DNA of 64,000 nucleotides from Colias croceus (taxonomy: Eukaryota > Arthropoda > Insecta > Lepidoptera > Pieridae). The position numbers and the translations under genes were made by a program. The stretch is from the NCBI RefSeq assembly GCF_905220415.1, contig NC_059547.1:7886501-7950500 (forward strand). Reading direction: 5' to 3'. Below are positions 47,738 through 59,486 of this stretch, one piece after another (positions within the stretch are counted from its first letter, which is position 1; the number at the start of each line of letters is the position of its first letter). The notes beneath the pieces were generated by a model that was not told where the DNA came from, ran no database searches, and was given only the letters and a program-made list of their open reading frames with translations.

Positions 47738-48972
47738 GAAGTCATGGCCACTTATCATTTACCCGTTAACATTTCCTAAGACTATGAATCGATTCAATAT
47801 CAGATAAACTAGCCAATAAAATAAATTGGGGAAATGTCTCGGATCTTTGGCCTCATGATTGATGCTCCCTTAATTAATCTTGCTCAAGTTAGACCAGCTC
47901 CTTGATTACCACTTCAGATGTATTTGTCGTTTAGATTATCGATTTTGAAAGCCTATCTATGGAATATCACACCAATTAGAGAACTTTGTATCGAGTTTCA
48001 TAACTACTGAATATATTATATTATTGTAATAAGTACCGTTTAGATTATCTGATAGTGAAAATTGCTTATAATGTACAAGCATATAAGTAAACATTGTTGA
48101 TAGGCATAGGCTATCAGTAACTTTACCAACAACTCGAGAAATGTGATTCGTGAAGAAGGACCTTAGTTACTTTTATAAGATAGGTAGTAAGTAGATACCG
48201 TGTTGATTTTTTTTGTTTAGTTTGATTATGGCTAAAATATATAGTTTATGGAGTCAGAACATCCTTAGACGTGTTGAACATTTATTCATAGAAAATGAAA
48301 GAAAATAAGCATCACTGATATTATGTTAATGTGATGATAAAGACTTGTGAAATATGTAATTTCAAAATGGAGAGTACAATATAACTTTATGCGAAGTTTG
48401 TATAAAAAGTCTGAAGAATATAGTAAAGTAAATATTCTTTGATAATATATAATATATATTATTTATAATGAATGAATAGACTCTATATTATAACGAAATT
48501 CATAAGAGCCAAACAGGAAATCCGAACTGTAAACTTAACTTTACAAAAGTATTTTGGAATTTTAATTATTGTTTGGAATCTCCTTTCAATCAGTTCGAGT
48601 GTCTATTGTGTTGTATTAAATTTAAATGTAATATAAATCTCTGAATCATTTAATAATTTACAAAGAAAGTTCTCTTGAGTGTTATTATGAGACCTGTATA
48701 ATATGTAAGCCTGGATTGGTCTGGATATAATATATTATCATATGTTTGGTTTAAAGTTCTAGTTTATAATCATTAGAAATTATTTACTGCTTTCGATTGC
48801 GGTGTTAAGATCAGTTTTTATGAATGTAATTTCGAGTTACTTTTCACCCAAACATTACAATTTCGTAAAACTTCTGAAAAAAAATAATTCAATAGAGCTT
48901 TTTTAAAACCAATAAGAGTTTAAGTTAATGCGTATTTATCAATTCAAACAAAAAATTCTTTGTTTATTTAGT

Positions 48973-49157
48973 ACTAGAGGTCCGCCCCGGCTTCGCCCGT
49001 GGTACATATTTCGCAATAAAAGGTAGCCTATGTCCTTTCTCGGGTATCAAAATATCTCCATACCAAATTTCATGCAAATTGGTTCAGTAGTTTAGGCGTA
49101 ATTGAGTAACAGACAAACAGACAGAGTTATTTTCGCATTTATAATATTAGTATGGAT
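48973..49157 (+). repeat. Chimeric CTAG-type repeat (family C head, B tail)
   Basis: The head GGTCCGCCCCGGCTTCGCCC is family C. The body CCTATGTCCTTTCTCGGGTA and tail TATAATATTAGTATGGAT are family B. Confidence 0.85.
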
Positions 49158-49366
49158 TAGTTTACGACAATATGGAGAATATCTTAGAACTCCAGACGGT
49201 TTTTGTAAAATATGAACTAGAAAATAACAAAAGTTGCCGCGAAATATTTTGAACTTCCTCACAGCTGTGAACGTACGATACATTATTCTTCATAAGGATA
49301 CGAGACGGATTCCATCCTTGTTTAACGTATGAAATACCAAGACTTACTAAATAAATACTATTTCAA

Positions 49367-49420
49367 CCGACTTTGAAAAAGGAGGAGATCGACTGCATTT
49401 TTTTGGGTTTGTTAAAGTTG
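49367..49420 (+). repeat. Fragment of the AACCGACTT element
   Basis: CAACCGACTTTGAAAAAGGA followed by GGAGATCGACTG matches the complement of the right end of 22012-22258. Truncated. Confidence 0.6.
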
Positions 49421-50244
49421 AAGATTAAATACAAATAATATAAATGTTTTATAAAAATTAACTCATGCTTTATGTTTTTAAATTTGCCTTAAAATCATAT
49501 CAGAATCTGTTGGTATTGTAAATAATTATTAACATTAATAAAAATATAATGCGACCTATAGATACCAAATTATATCTATACAATGTCATGCATTAAATAT
49601 AAATCCTTTACAAAACCGTTGGATACATTAATTGATTTATAATAATCATCTAAGTAATTTCATAGTAATCGAAACAGGATATTTATTATAGATCTCTTCA
49701 ATATTAAAAATGTTGTATTCAATATATCTCATGAGTCTATAATATACGTAGTCATATTTGCTTCATCGAATAAGAGAAACATCGACATCACTTTATAATA
49801 AAAATTAAAGAGAAACAGAAGTCAATAAGTGGTTTAACTACAGTTTCAGCATTGAATAGCTTTGGAAGATCGACACCAAACGGATAGCTAATCAAACAAT
49901 GAGATACCGTATGGATACCGTATTTTGTATCGAAATCCAAACTTGATTATAGCCAATGGACAATACGCCTAGGATTTCTGGGTAATCCTACATTTTAGAC
50001 CAACGCTTTTCATAAATCATCGAAATTGCTCAAAACTTCTGCGTCTAAATGATGACTATTTTGTTAAATCTAGTTCTAGGTACTAAGATAATGCAATGGT
50101 GTCAATAATATTATAAAGATATATTTTTTTTAAACTTTGTAAGGTTTGTTTTTACAGGGGTAATCTACTAATATTCGATTATCATTCCCTGATGATATTC
50201 GTTCATATTTTTCTAAAATTGTATTCAGAATTTGACTTTTGAGT

Positions 50245-50486
50245 TATGATACCCATACATCTATGGGTATCATACATCAACGTATTTGTCAAAAGATATG
50301 GTCATCAGCTGTACCTAAAGCGCGTCACACACGGTGAAGATACTATAATATTTTATGTTAAGATTCTAATGAATCTTTAAAAAAAAAAGAAAAATTATGG
50401 TCAGAACGCTGATACAATTAAGATATAAAATATTACAGTATCTTAAGGTATCCGGTATCAGCGTTCTGACCATAATTTTTCTTTTT
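50245..50486. repeat. Cluster of nested hairpins
   Basis: A perfect 13-bp stem (50245-50257 with 50262-50274, loop CATC) is followed by a 32-bp perfect stem (50384-50415 with 50455-50486). Between them, a sequence near 50338-50365 is an imperfect inverted copy of one near 50416-50446. Confidence 0.82.
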
Positions 50487-52104
50487 GTCATTGCGTACTA
50501 AGACCCCTGTAGAACCGCCATCCTGTTACAAATGACCCGAAATTTTGTGTCAGTGTTTGACACCTCCTGATTCTCATGACTAGTCAGTGTAATCTAGAAG
50601 TTTGATTAATTAACTAGTTACAAAACCTTTTTTAACCTTATTTTTATTTTAAAAGACATATTTCAGGATATTGTTTACCAAATTAAAAAAAGGAAATTTC
50701 TTTATCCATTTAGTAACAAAATAGTCTATCAGCTTTTAACTTATTAAAACACCGAATACTGCTTTCGATGTTAATTATATTGAAAATAGCTACAATTTTG
50801 ATTCGAAACACTTCTCAAACAACAGCGGGATTTCATAAAACGTTTTACGCTTTATTCTGGATTTTTCTTTTAAATTTTTGAGTAAAATAATTGTGTTGGC
50901 AAGCTTTGGAAACAATTCATATTATCTAGATTTTTCTACGTTACATTATACATTTGAAAAAGCTTATAATAATAATTTAATTTCAGTAAAAAACTGGTTA
51001 AACAAAACATGGAATGTCTATTAGCCATTGTAGATATAATCTCTTTAGCTCATTAATTACGTTGTCTTGTAATCGCAATCTTTCGCTATAATAAATAATA
51101 TTTAATGTCTATATTTATTTGGGTAGAATTCCTGTATACAAAATTATTACTATAATATATAATTGTAATTGTGCAATTAATAACCATGAAATGGCCAAAA
51201 ACGACTACTTAGTGAAGACCTCAGAACCTATAAACACAACTTACCTGTATAATATACCTAGCACAAAATAAAAGAATATGACTTCATCCGAAAGCGGAGG
51301 CACTTCTTGTTATCATAGTTATATCTATCAGTTATCTCAGACAATTTCTGAGAGATTCAAATTTTATATATTGCTATTATTAGCAATTACATTCATTTTT
51401 TTACACGTTCTATATTTTAGAATCTCCATAATGTCCCACACCTTTCACAACCACTGCAAATATTAATTATGGACATAGGAATAATCTCGGAGTAATAATC
51501 TTGCTTATTCGAAGCTCTACCAATGATTTGGTACTTATTTTACTGTTACTTATTCATATCGATGATTCTAAACAAAATACAACAGACTATTAAACTTAGA
51601 GAAACGTATACCTAGTTACAATCGTGGTGATTTTAAATAATGGCGGCTCCACATTTGTGCCGCGAAGCTCCGTGAACAGGTGTGAACATAAGTATGGATG
51701 GTTTTCTCGTTGTTTACCCGCGTTCACGCCTCTTATGAGTCCCGCGACAAAGGATTCACGTATCCACATCGTGGCCCGTGCCATAGTACCTACCTAACAT
51801 ACAGTCTAGTGATTTTGGGAGCAACATCTACGTCCATTTCACGGCAGATTTTACGACCGATCGTGAGGATCCTATGAATGTGGAGGACACGACATAAGCC
51901 GTGAATTCGCAGCGTAAATTCGTGCATGAATTCACAGCACTGATGTGGAGCCACCACAAGAAGAATAGCTTTCTTTGTAGCGTACCAAATAGTAGTGTCA
52001 CAGTCATTGAGTTACTATGTATTTAATACCTCAATGGTCACAGTCCTATTTATCGTGTCCATCGAAGACCAAACTACCAGTGTTGCGTCATTGCATAATA
52101 AGAG

Positions 52105-52224
52105 CTAGCGCGCACGAGCAACTATTTTGTCTCTCCCATCAATTTGTATGGGGAGTTGCGTCGCTACGTGCGCGCACTTTCATACTAGCCCATGGGTGGG
52201 AGAGACAAAAAAGTGCTTCTAAGG
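52105..52224. mobile_element. Candidate short MITE
   Basis: TTTTGTCTCTCCCA (52125-52138) is inverted as TGGGAGAGACAAAA (52197-52210), with further partial matches outward. GC-richer than its flanks. No clear target duplication. Confidence 0.4.
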
Positions 52225-52799
52225 GAAGGTAAATAAGTAGTCTGTCGTTTGAAGTTGGCGAAAAAATTCAATTCATGTCAGATAATTTCGAGATCAATGT
52301 CAACAAGTGACCTGGTTAACAGGCCATTACTTTCGGGTCACGTGTTACGATAAATGAGTCTTTAGAGCTAGTTTTTAAGGGAAATATATTTTTCTATACT
52401 GCAGCTTGAATTTAAAACGTTGACGAATGTTTTGCTAATTTAACTAGAGAGTCTATTATGTTAGTAGTGAGTAGTGTTATTCATTTGGTTTAGAGTTTTA
52501 TTAGTAACGCTATTAACTAAATACCAACAAAATTTTGAACATTTGTCGCTTCGTTTGGTTTGAATAGGGATAAAGAGAAGCCTTTAAGTTAACTAATTCT
52601 GGTTATGTGTTGAGAATTTCATCAAATAAGCGTTTTTGCAGGATTCCATTGCAAAAGAAAGAAATAAATGGGAAAATAGAAACTTTCACTTTCATATTGT
52701 GTGCCGTGTGAGTCGATTTTTTTTAATATGTAGAAAATTGTTTTTGCTTAATAACTTTAAGTTGAGAACGTGATTTCTATTTTCAATTTAACTTACACA

Positions 52800-52872
52800 G
52801 CCGAAATAGCTCAGTTGGGAGAGCGTTAGACTGAAGATCTAAAGGTCCCTGGTTCGATCCCGGGTTTCGGCA
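52800..52872 (+). tRNA. tRNA-Phe (anticodon GAA)
   Basis: A 73-nt cloverleaf. The acceptor stem GCCGAAA pairs with TTTCGGC, followed by discriminator A; D-stem GCTC/GAGC; anticodon stem TTAGA/TCTAA around loop CTGAAGA (GAA anticodon, positions 34-36); T-stem CCTGG/CCGGG with loop TTCGATC. The A-box (TAGCTCAGTTGG) and B-box (GGTTCGATCC) match internal Pol III promoters, and a T7 run at 52878-52884 is the terminator. No intron is present. CCA is not encoded, as expected in eukaryotes. It decodes UUC/UUU. Every stem pairs, so it is probably functional rather than a SINE head. Confidence 0.97.
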
Positions 52873-52877
52873 AACAC

Positions 52878-52884
52878 TTTTTTT
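52878..52884 (+). terminator. Pol III terminator of tRNA-Phe
   Basis: Seven consecutive T, five bases after the last tRNA base. Confidence 0.85.
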
Positions 52885-53805
52885 ATTGCCGTCAGACTTT
52901 TTAATGAAATTTTAATTGATTATAGTTGGTAATGAATGCTTTTTCATACTTATTTTATACAATAAAATCAACAAATTAGTTTTATTCGATATAAATTAGT
53001 TTTGAAAAATTAATCTTGATTTTATTATTATTTAATTTTTAAACTTATTTTATTTTTCTTTACTAAAAAAGAAGAAGTACATATTATGTTGTAGGTCGAG
53101 AAATATTAACATTGGTTCTCAATTACATTATTGTTATTGATAAATTGAGTTAATATTAATTTTCATCATGACGTAAAGTTAATATTATATTGTGGGTTTT
53201 AAGTAATTAATCGTTAATTTTCAATCGAACGATTATTGAATTCACGGTAATATGTATGGCGAATTGATTACTTGGAAAGATATTTATTTTGCTATGAATC
53301 GTATTGAATTTTGTTTATTAAAGTCGTTTAATTACCTATATGAAGCATCAAGCAACTTTAACATTAATTCTACCGATTATACGAGTAATTTATTAATTTT
53401 TAATAAAAATGTCATTATTATTTTAATTATAACTTTATTAAGTAAGTGAATCCAATAAATATGTAAATAATAAAACATACATACATATCATATATCTTAG
53501 TATAATATTATCATAATAAGATTCCTCGCTCATTTGTGTTTTAAAAATCTTCACTTCACAAGTACCTAATGAAACTAAAGTTCTTATAATAAATTCCGTT
53601 TAAAATAATACAGCCATACTAAAGCAATAAATTGCAACAGCACACAATATACCGAATATAAAACAGAGCCATATCTCACTGCAAAAGTTGCTGTAGTTGA
53701 GACTTTGTCGTATGAAATTAAACATAACTTTTACATCGTTAAAACTTACTCGATACAATTACTATTGTTCACTGTTTACAGCTTCGCGCAGTAAATTTAT
53801 TAACA

Positions 53806-53981
53806 ACTAGCGGTCCGCCCCGGCTTCGCCCGTGGTACATGTTTACGTTTTCTCTACATAAGAACCATCCTCGTACCTACTTCAAGGAATATAATAAAAA
53901 AAGAATTATCGAAATCGGTTCAGCCGTTCTCGAGTTATGCGCTTACCAACACTTTTTGCGATTCATTTTTATATTATAGAT
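53806..53981 (+). repeat. CTAG-headed short repeat, family C
   Basis: ACTAGCGGTCCGCCCCGGCT head; nearly identical to 23318-23489 apart from a 4-bp insertion after CCTCGTAC. Confidence 0.88.
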
Positions 53982-54115
53982 TACATTTTATTAAAGACAA
54001 ATCTTATGCACGATATTTCTTTAATTTAATGAAAAAGAAGGGTCACTGAAAAATGTTAGATTTGGGTTCTTGTATATTTGAGATATAATAAATTATAAAG
54101 TATATCTTATTAAGT

Positions 54116-54339
54116 ACTAGCTTTCCACCCGCGGCATCGCCCGCGCAGTCAAAGAAAAACCCGCATAGTTCCCGTTCCTGTGGGATTTCCGGGATAAAAC
54201 CTATCCTATGTCCTTTCTCAGGTATCAAAATATCTCTATAACAAATTTCATGCAAATTGGTTCAGTAGTTAGGGCGTGATTGAGTAACAGACAGACAGAC
54301 AGACAGAGTTACTTTCGCATTTATAATATTAGTATGGAT
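54116..54339 (+). repeat. CTAG-headed short repeat, family B
   Basis: Head ACTAGCTTTCCACCCGCGGC, body GGGATTTCCGGGATAAAACC, an (ACAG)n run, and tail TATAATATTAGTATGGAT. Confidence 0.88.
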
Positions 54340-54380
54340 TAGTATGGATATATACTTATATATATATAAATCTTGTGTCT

Positions 54381-54552
54381 CCAGCGGTCCACCCCGGCTT
54401 CGCCCGTGGTACATATTTAAGTTTTCTCTACATAAGAACCATCCTCGTACTTCAAGGAATATAATAAAAAAAGAATTAACGAAATCGGTTCAGCCATTCT
54501 CAAGTTATGCGCTTACCAACACATTTTGGGATTCATTTTTATGTTATAGATT
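54381..54552 (+). repeat. CTAG-headed short repeat, family C
   Basis: Head CCAGCGGTCCACCCCGGCTT, body GAAATCGGTTCAGCCATTCT, tail ATGTTATAGATTA. It begins 42 bp after the end of the family B copy. Confidence 0.85.
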
Positions 54553-56411
54553 AGCATTGGAACATTGGAACAGTTGTTTAACCAGTATAACTAGGTCTTC
54601 CCATCCCCTCCCAATGATAACATTACAAGACAAACACAGTGATATAAGTTCAGAACTGACAGGTCAATGTTAATTAGACGCTTCGTGTTACGTGTGCTGT
54701 ATTGAAGTTAGTGAATTTGCCGTTTTGAATTACTCCTAGTTTAGATCGAGTATGAAAAGTTGTATGATGTATGACACAAATAATATGAACTTTTTTATTG
54801 AACTGGCAAAATTAAATAATAGCTCAAATAGACACTTTTCAATTACGGAGTAGCACGGATGTTTTCATGATTACTATAAATAGAATAGTAATAGAAATAG
54901 AAATAGAAATAATTAATTCTTCAGTCGTAAAATCTGTAACTCATTATAATTCTAATATACCGAAGATTTTCTGTCAAAACCACGTATCCCCATACATTTG
55001 GGAATTGTTGATATTGCTTTCAGCCCTATCAGTTTTCCCTTACATATTTTCTCTTTCTTAAAATTGTAAGCAATGAAAGAACTTGCCAGTATTCTAAACA
55101 CCCGTTTCCTCATCTTACTTGTAGCCTAGCACCACGCAATTTGTTTTCGTTAAATTCCGAGACGTGACTCTGTGAGAATGAAGGGATCCTAATACCGCCC
55201 CAGTGAGCTTTGAGTTACTTAATAGATGCGTATCAGGGACCAAAGGATTAGGAACTAGGAGTAATGTGTGAGCCGGAGTATAGATTACACGAGATCAAAC
55301 TGTAATTAATGATATCGTTTATAATTAAGGCGATACTTGAAGATCTAGGCTTTTGTTTGAGGTGTATTTTATTGGAGTAAATGGCAGTTTTATTTGGGAC
55401 TTTGTACCTATTGAGGGTTTATTTATTTAATGAAAATTGGTGACGATTGATTAATAGTTAGGTATATAGGTAACTTATGATGGAATTAATAGATTTAACA
55501 AATAATTTTAAAACAGGTTGTAAAATGTTATATGACCATTTTTAATCATAAACACGAATAATATGAGTTGGATATTGATATTAATGCATATTTGAAACGA
55601 TGGCACATTTTGTCTATCAAAACTGCAATATCTGATGCTCTCAATAACGACTGAATGTCAAGGGATCATGCTTTAATCTCAGAGCAATGATATTGAATCT
55701 AACCTAACCAGACTTTGTCAACAAAACTGTGTCTCAAAAAACAGTGAAAATGATGAAACCCTTTCAATTATATTGGAAATATCTAGCACATTTTCCACAA
55801 GACTTTATTAAATTTGTTTATTTTTCTTATATAATACAGGATATATAAATAGTATATGAATATTATGATACTATAATCCTGGTTTATTTTTAATCTCAAT
55901 TGAAATATAACCACGAAGCGATAACAAATTAACTCACATAAATATTAATAAAGAATAAATTTATTTTGATATCGACGCTATAAAAGACAGTGTTACATAT
56001 TTAATACGCACCTGAAATTATAGCCTCGGAACGATAAACAATTTTCGCTAATCGCATAATATTTCCGCGAACTTGTAAATCCGATTTTAAAGTTAGAATT
56101 CAAGGCGCCATCAAAGAAAATCTTGCGGAAATTTCGATAACCTGCTTTATTATTATAAAATCGAGGGATATTCAAACTTTTCTTATAACTTACGGGAGCT
56201 TGTTTAAATTCGAGGTAAAGGGCTGCCGATCTCAATCAAACTTTGTCGACTACTCAGACTTAGCAAGTTTGTCAACTTATGCAAAACGTGTTTCAAGATA
56301 GGGGTAATTAGTCAACACTTTTTGAAGTTTCTTTGCCGTTTTATATTATTTTTTTTTCTTAATGATGTTTAAACAGTTTATATTTACATTCATTTCTGTT
56401 GCAGACAAGTA
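54553..56411. other. Intergenic stretch without recognised genes
   Basis: AT-rich. An ATAGAA microsatellite lies at about 54877-54910, and a GC-richer non-repeat patch at about 56000-56240 has an 80-codon minus-strand frame without a known domain. Confidence 0.4.
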
Positions 56412-56629
56412 ATCTATAGTAATATTATAAAGAGGAAAGGTTTGTATGTATGTATTTATGGTTTTCACACATAAACTACTGAACCGATTATAATTAAATT
56501 TAACGTACATATAGAGGGTAACTTGGATTAACACATAGGATAGGTTTTATCCCGGAAATCCCACGGAAACGGGAACTATGCGGGTTTTCCTTTGAAAACG
56601 CAGGCGAAGACGCGGTCGAAAAGCTAGTA
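56412..56629 (-). repeat. CTAG-headed short repeat, family B
   Basis: Complement of a family B copy, with the head at the right (GACGCGGTCGAAAAGCTAGT). Body AACTACTGAACCGATTATAA. Confidence 0.85.
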
Positions 56630-57298
56630 ATTTATAATGAATTGTTAGTAATGTAATGTTTAATCGGTAATAATAGAGTTTCTATAGGTACTAAAAGATT
56701 TTTTAAAACTTATCGAATAATTCATTTACCTGTCTATTGTTTACTGTAAGTACGGAGCTTTTACTCTCATTTAGAGTAAAGCTCTGTAGTCATCGCAGCT
56801 TAATTATATCGAGTGTCTAAAACACACAGACAAATGGATACACATTCGTATTGCAGAAATTGCATCACCCTATAAACAACACTCAGCTCAGGTGTATCCT
56901 AAATTCAATTGCACATCTCACCAGTGCTAATCAAACATTCCTTTGTATTAACTGAGAGGATATTAATTCAAACCATTTCCAGTACAGGTCATCTTAAGGT
57001 AGAATTGTCTAATAAATTACAAGTTAACAAGTTCTTGACAACAGTAGTGGCGTGGATTGATATAGCGAGGAGTTTACGCTAAAATATAGGTATTGGACTT
57101 GATTTGTATTCAGAATAAATGTGGGCTTGGATAGACTTGGATATAAATACCTTAATGGGATGTCAAAGGTAACGGAAACCTTTTGACGAATATTTAAGGT
57201 CCGTTTATCGTGAAATTGTCTTTGGATAGTTTATAGATTTTTTGTTTTGGTTGGGCTATTTGAGTATGGATCGGTACCCTTTTTTGAATATTATAATA

Positions 57299-57529
57299 AA
57301 GCTTTCCGCACCCTGCACCGCCCGTGTTTTCAAAAAAAAACCTTCATAGGTTGTTGCCGTTGATGGAATTTCTGGAATAAAACCTTTCCTATGTGATAAT
57401 CCAAGTTGTCCTCTATATGTATGCATTTTTCATTGTAATCGGTTTAGTTATACTTCTGAAAGAGTAACAAATATACCTACTTGCACATACAGACATCCTC
57501 ACAAGCTTTCGCATTTATATTAAGTAGGA
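57299..57529 (+). repeat. CTAG-headed short repeat, family B (diverged)
   Basis: Head AAGCTTTCCGCACCCTGCAC, body CATTGTAATCGGTTTAGT, tail GCTTTCGCATTTATATTAAG. Confidence 0.75.
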
Positions 57530-58632
57530 CTTATCAATAAAACGGTGTTAATGATAAAAATAAAAAAAATAATGTTATTATAATTAATAAAAAATAAGTG
57601 GAATAAGGGTGAAGTGATTTGATAATATAATACTTCATTCTCAAGTATTGATTGACTATAAAGTGGTGATTTACTTTGACACGAAGTAGGTCACTGTTTT
57701 ATTTAGTAAATTTACTAATTTTAATTCAATGCACCTATTTTAATAATATAAACAAATAATTTTAATTTTTAAGTATTTGATGCAATTCTATTTAATTTCA
57801 TACCAAGTAATGTTTAATCTACACAAATTGGACAGCAATAAAACACACATAATATAATTAAATGCATGTTTTTTTTAGATGATAATATTATGAAAGATAC
57901 TACTTAAATGTGGTAATTATATACTAATATTGGGGATTTTACATTTTGAATCAGTAACTTAAGATAAAATAAATCCCATCTTTATTTCCCATTTCCGTTG
58001 AGGTTGGTAATACATCAAATATTAAGAGCTAGAATGGCTGACGTTTTTATTTCAAACTTCGAAGATACAGACAACGAACTTTTGCTTTAAAAATGTTTGA
58101 GCGTTATTAAACACATTCTCAATATATTATTTTTACTTATTTTTCTGATTAGAATTTTTTATAAAAACTATAGTACCTAATAATTTAAGCAAAAAATTGC
58201 TAGTTTAAAAATATAAATAAAATATTTAGTTTGCAGGAAAAGTAGCAAATGGCCTGGCAATAGACGAATTGCATTTAGATACAAGGGATATTATTCTACT
58301 TTCTCCTTTTCTCGATATAATTCTTAGAACTGATATCACAGTCAAAGTGATATTACTTAGAAATATTTAATGCACGTGTTTTTAACATACTTCTTTATTT
58401 AAAACTTTGTAATCTTCCGTTGAGAATAAAACTGTATAATATTATGTATTGTTTTACAAACTCTGTATTTTATGTAACCAAAAGTATATCGTTTATATTT
58501 TATTTTTTAAGCTCAATGGTACCATAAAATTGTCATATTACTGCAATATCACAATCTCATAATGGATTTTAGTGTAGCAATGAAAATTTAGATTGAATCA
58601 AATATCTACATAGAATGAAAATAAATCGGTAG

Positions 58633-58718
58633 CGCTGTCTGTCTGTCTTTATGCATTCTCAAAATTTTAAAAGTACGCAACAGACAAAACGGGTGAAGCT
58701 ACGGGCGGATAGCTAGTA
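58633..58718 (-). repeat. CTAG-headed short repeat, fragment
   Basis: The right end is the complement of a head (GAAGCTACGGGCGGATAGCT) and the left end has CTGTCTGTCTG. The middle is deleted. Confidence 0.65.
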
Positions 58719-59347
58719 AAAAATAAGACCAGACTTCACTGGTTTGGGAGACGACATAAAGCGTAATGTGATTTCATTAACACCCGTTATACCATATTTA
58801 CGAGTTTTTACGAGTTTTTACTATGATTTTAGTTGTCTTTGGAGATCAAAATTTTAATGACTTCAAAAGTTATATAGTTTTATGGTAATAAAATAACTAC
58901 GGACTTTATGAATAAGATAGAGTATAATAAGCAAAATCTGCTACCTAGTGGATTTTCTTGTATGTTATTGGAATAAGAATTCTATATATAATACAACTTA
59001 CTTAATAATATCAAAAGATAGACCAGAAGTTTTGCATAATAGAACAACATACAAATTAGATGTAGCATATCATGATTTCGCTTGCAACGATAAAAATATA
59101 TGAACTTTATCTACCTTACTTAGTAGACCATAATATCAAGCAAGTAAACTTTACGAATGTATACATCAACTAACGGGTAATGTAAAAAGCAACAAAAATC
59201 GTCACACACATAAACTGTTTGATTTATAATATGCGAAGGATAAAGGTGCTCGTAAAATACAGATGAGTGTAAAGGAGGACTTTACAGCGGCTTTAGTATA
59301 TGATTTAATACATTATTTAACACGTCATTCCAAATGTCTTAAATATT

Positions 59348-59486
59348 AGCTGTTTTCTGCGTTTTATCGACATTGCTCCGCTCCTCGATTAATGGGCTAT
59401 CTAACACCGAAATAATATTTCAAATCGGACCAGTAGTTCCTGAGATTAGCGCGTTGAAACAAACAAAGGAACTCTTTACCTTCATC
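59348..59486 (+). repeat. CTAG-headed short repeat, family A (internal deletion)
   Basis: AATGGGCTATCTAACACCGA and TTCCTGAGATTAGCGCGTTG are family A body motifs. The head is decayed, the body after the head is shortened and the tail is lost. Confidence 0.75.

Larger units (their letters stand above)
47518..49644. mobile_element. Possible 2.1-kb element bounded by ~80-bp inverted repeats
   Basis: 47518-47599 and 49567-49644 are reverse complements apart from a 4-bp indel (GTAG). The outward ends read TATTATAAATC. They could be the two ends of one element, or two solitary inverted copies. There is no transposase between them. Confidence 0.55.

Noticed and set aside
47531..47807. Mirror-image small proteins on both strands near 47.6 kb
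   Set aside because: They are simply the two readings of one perfect palindrome.
51596..52000. Minus-strand coding segment in a GC-richer patch
   Set aside because: Only 62 codons are open, no domain is recognised, and the neighbouring sequence has repeat-like inverted motifs; no support for a gene.
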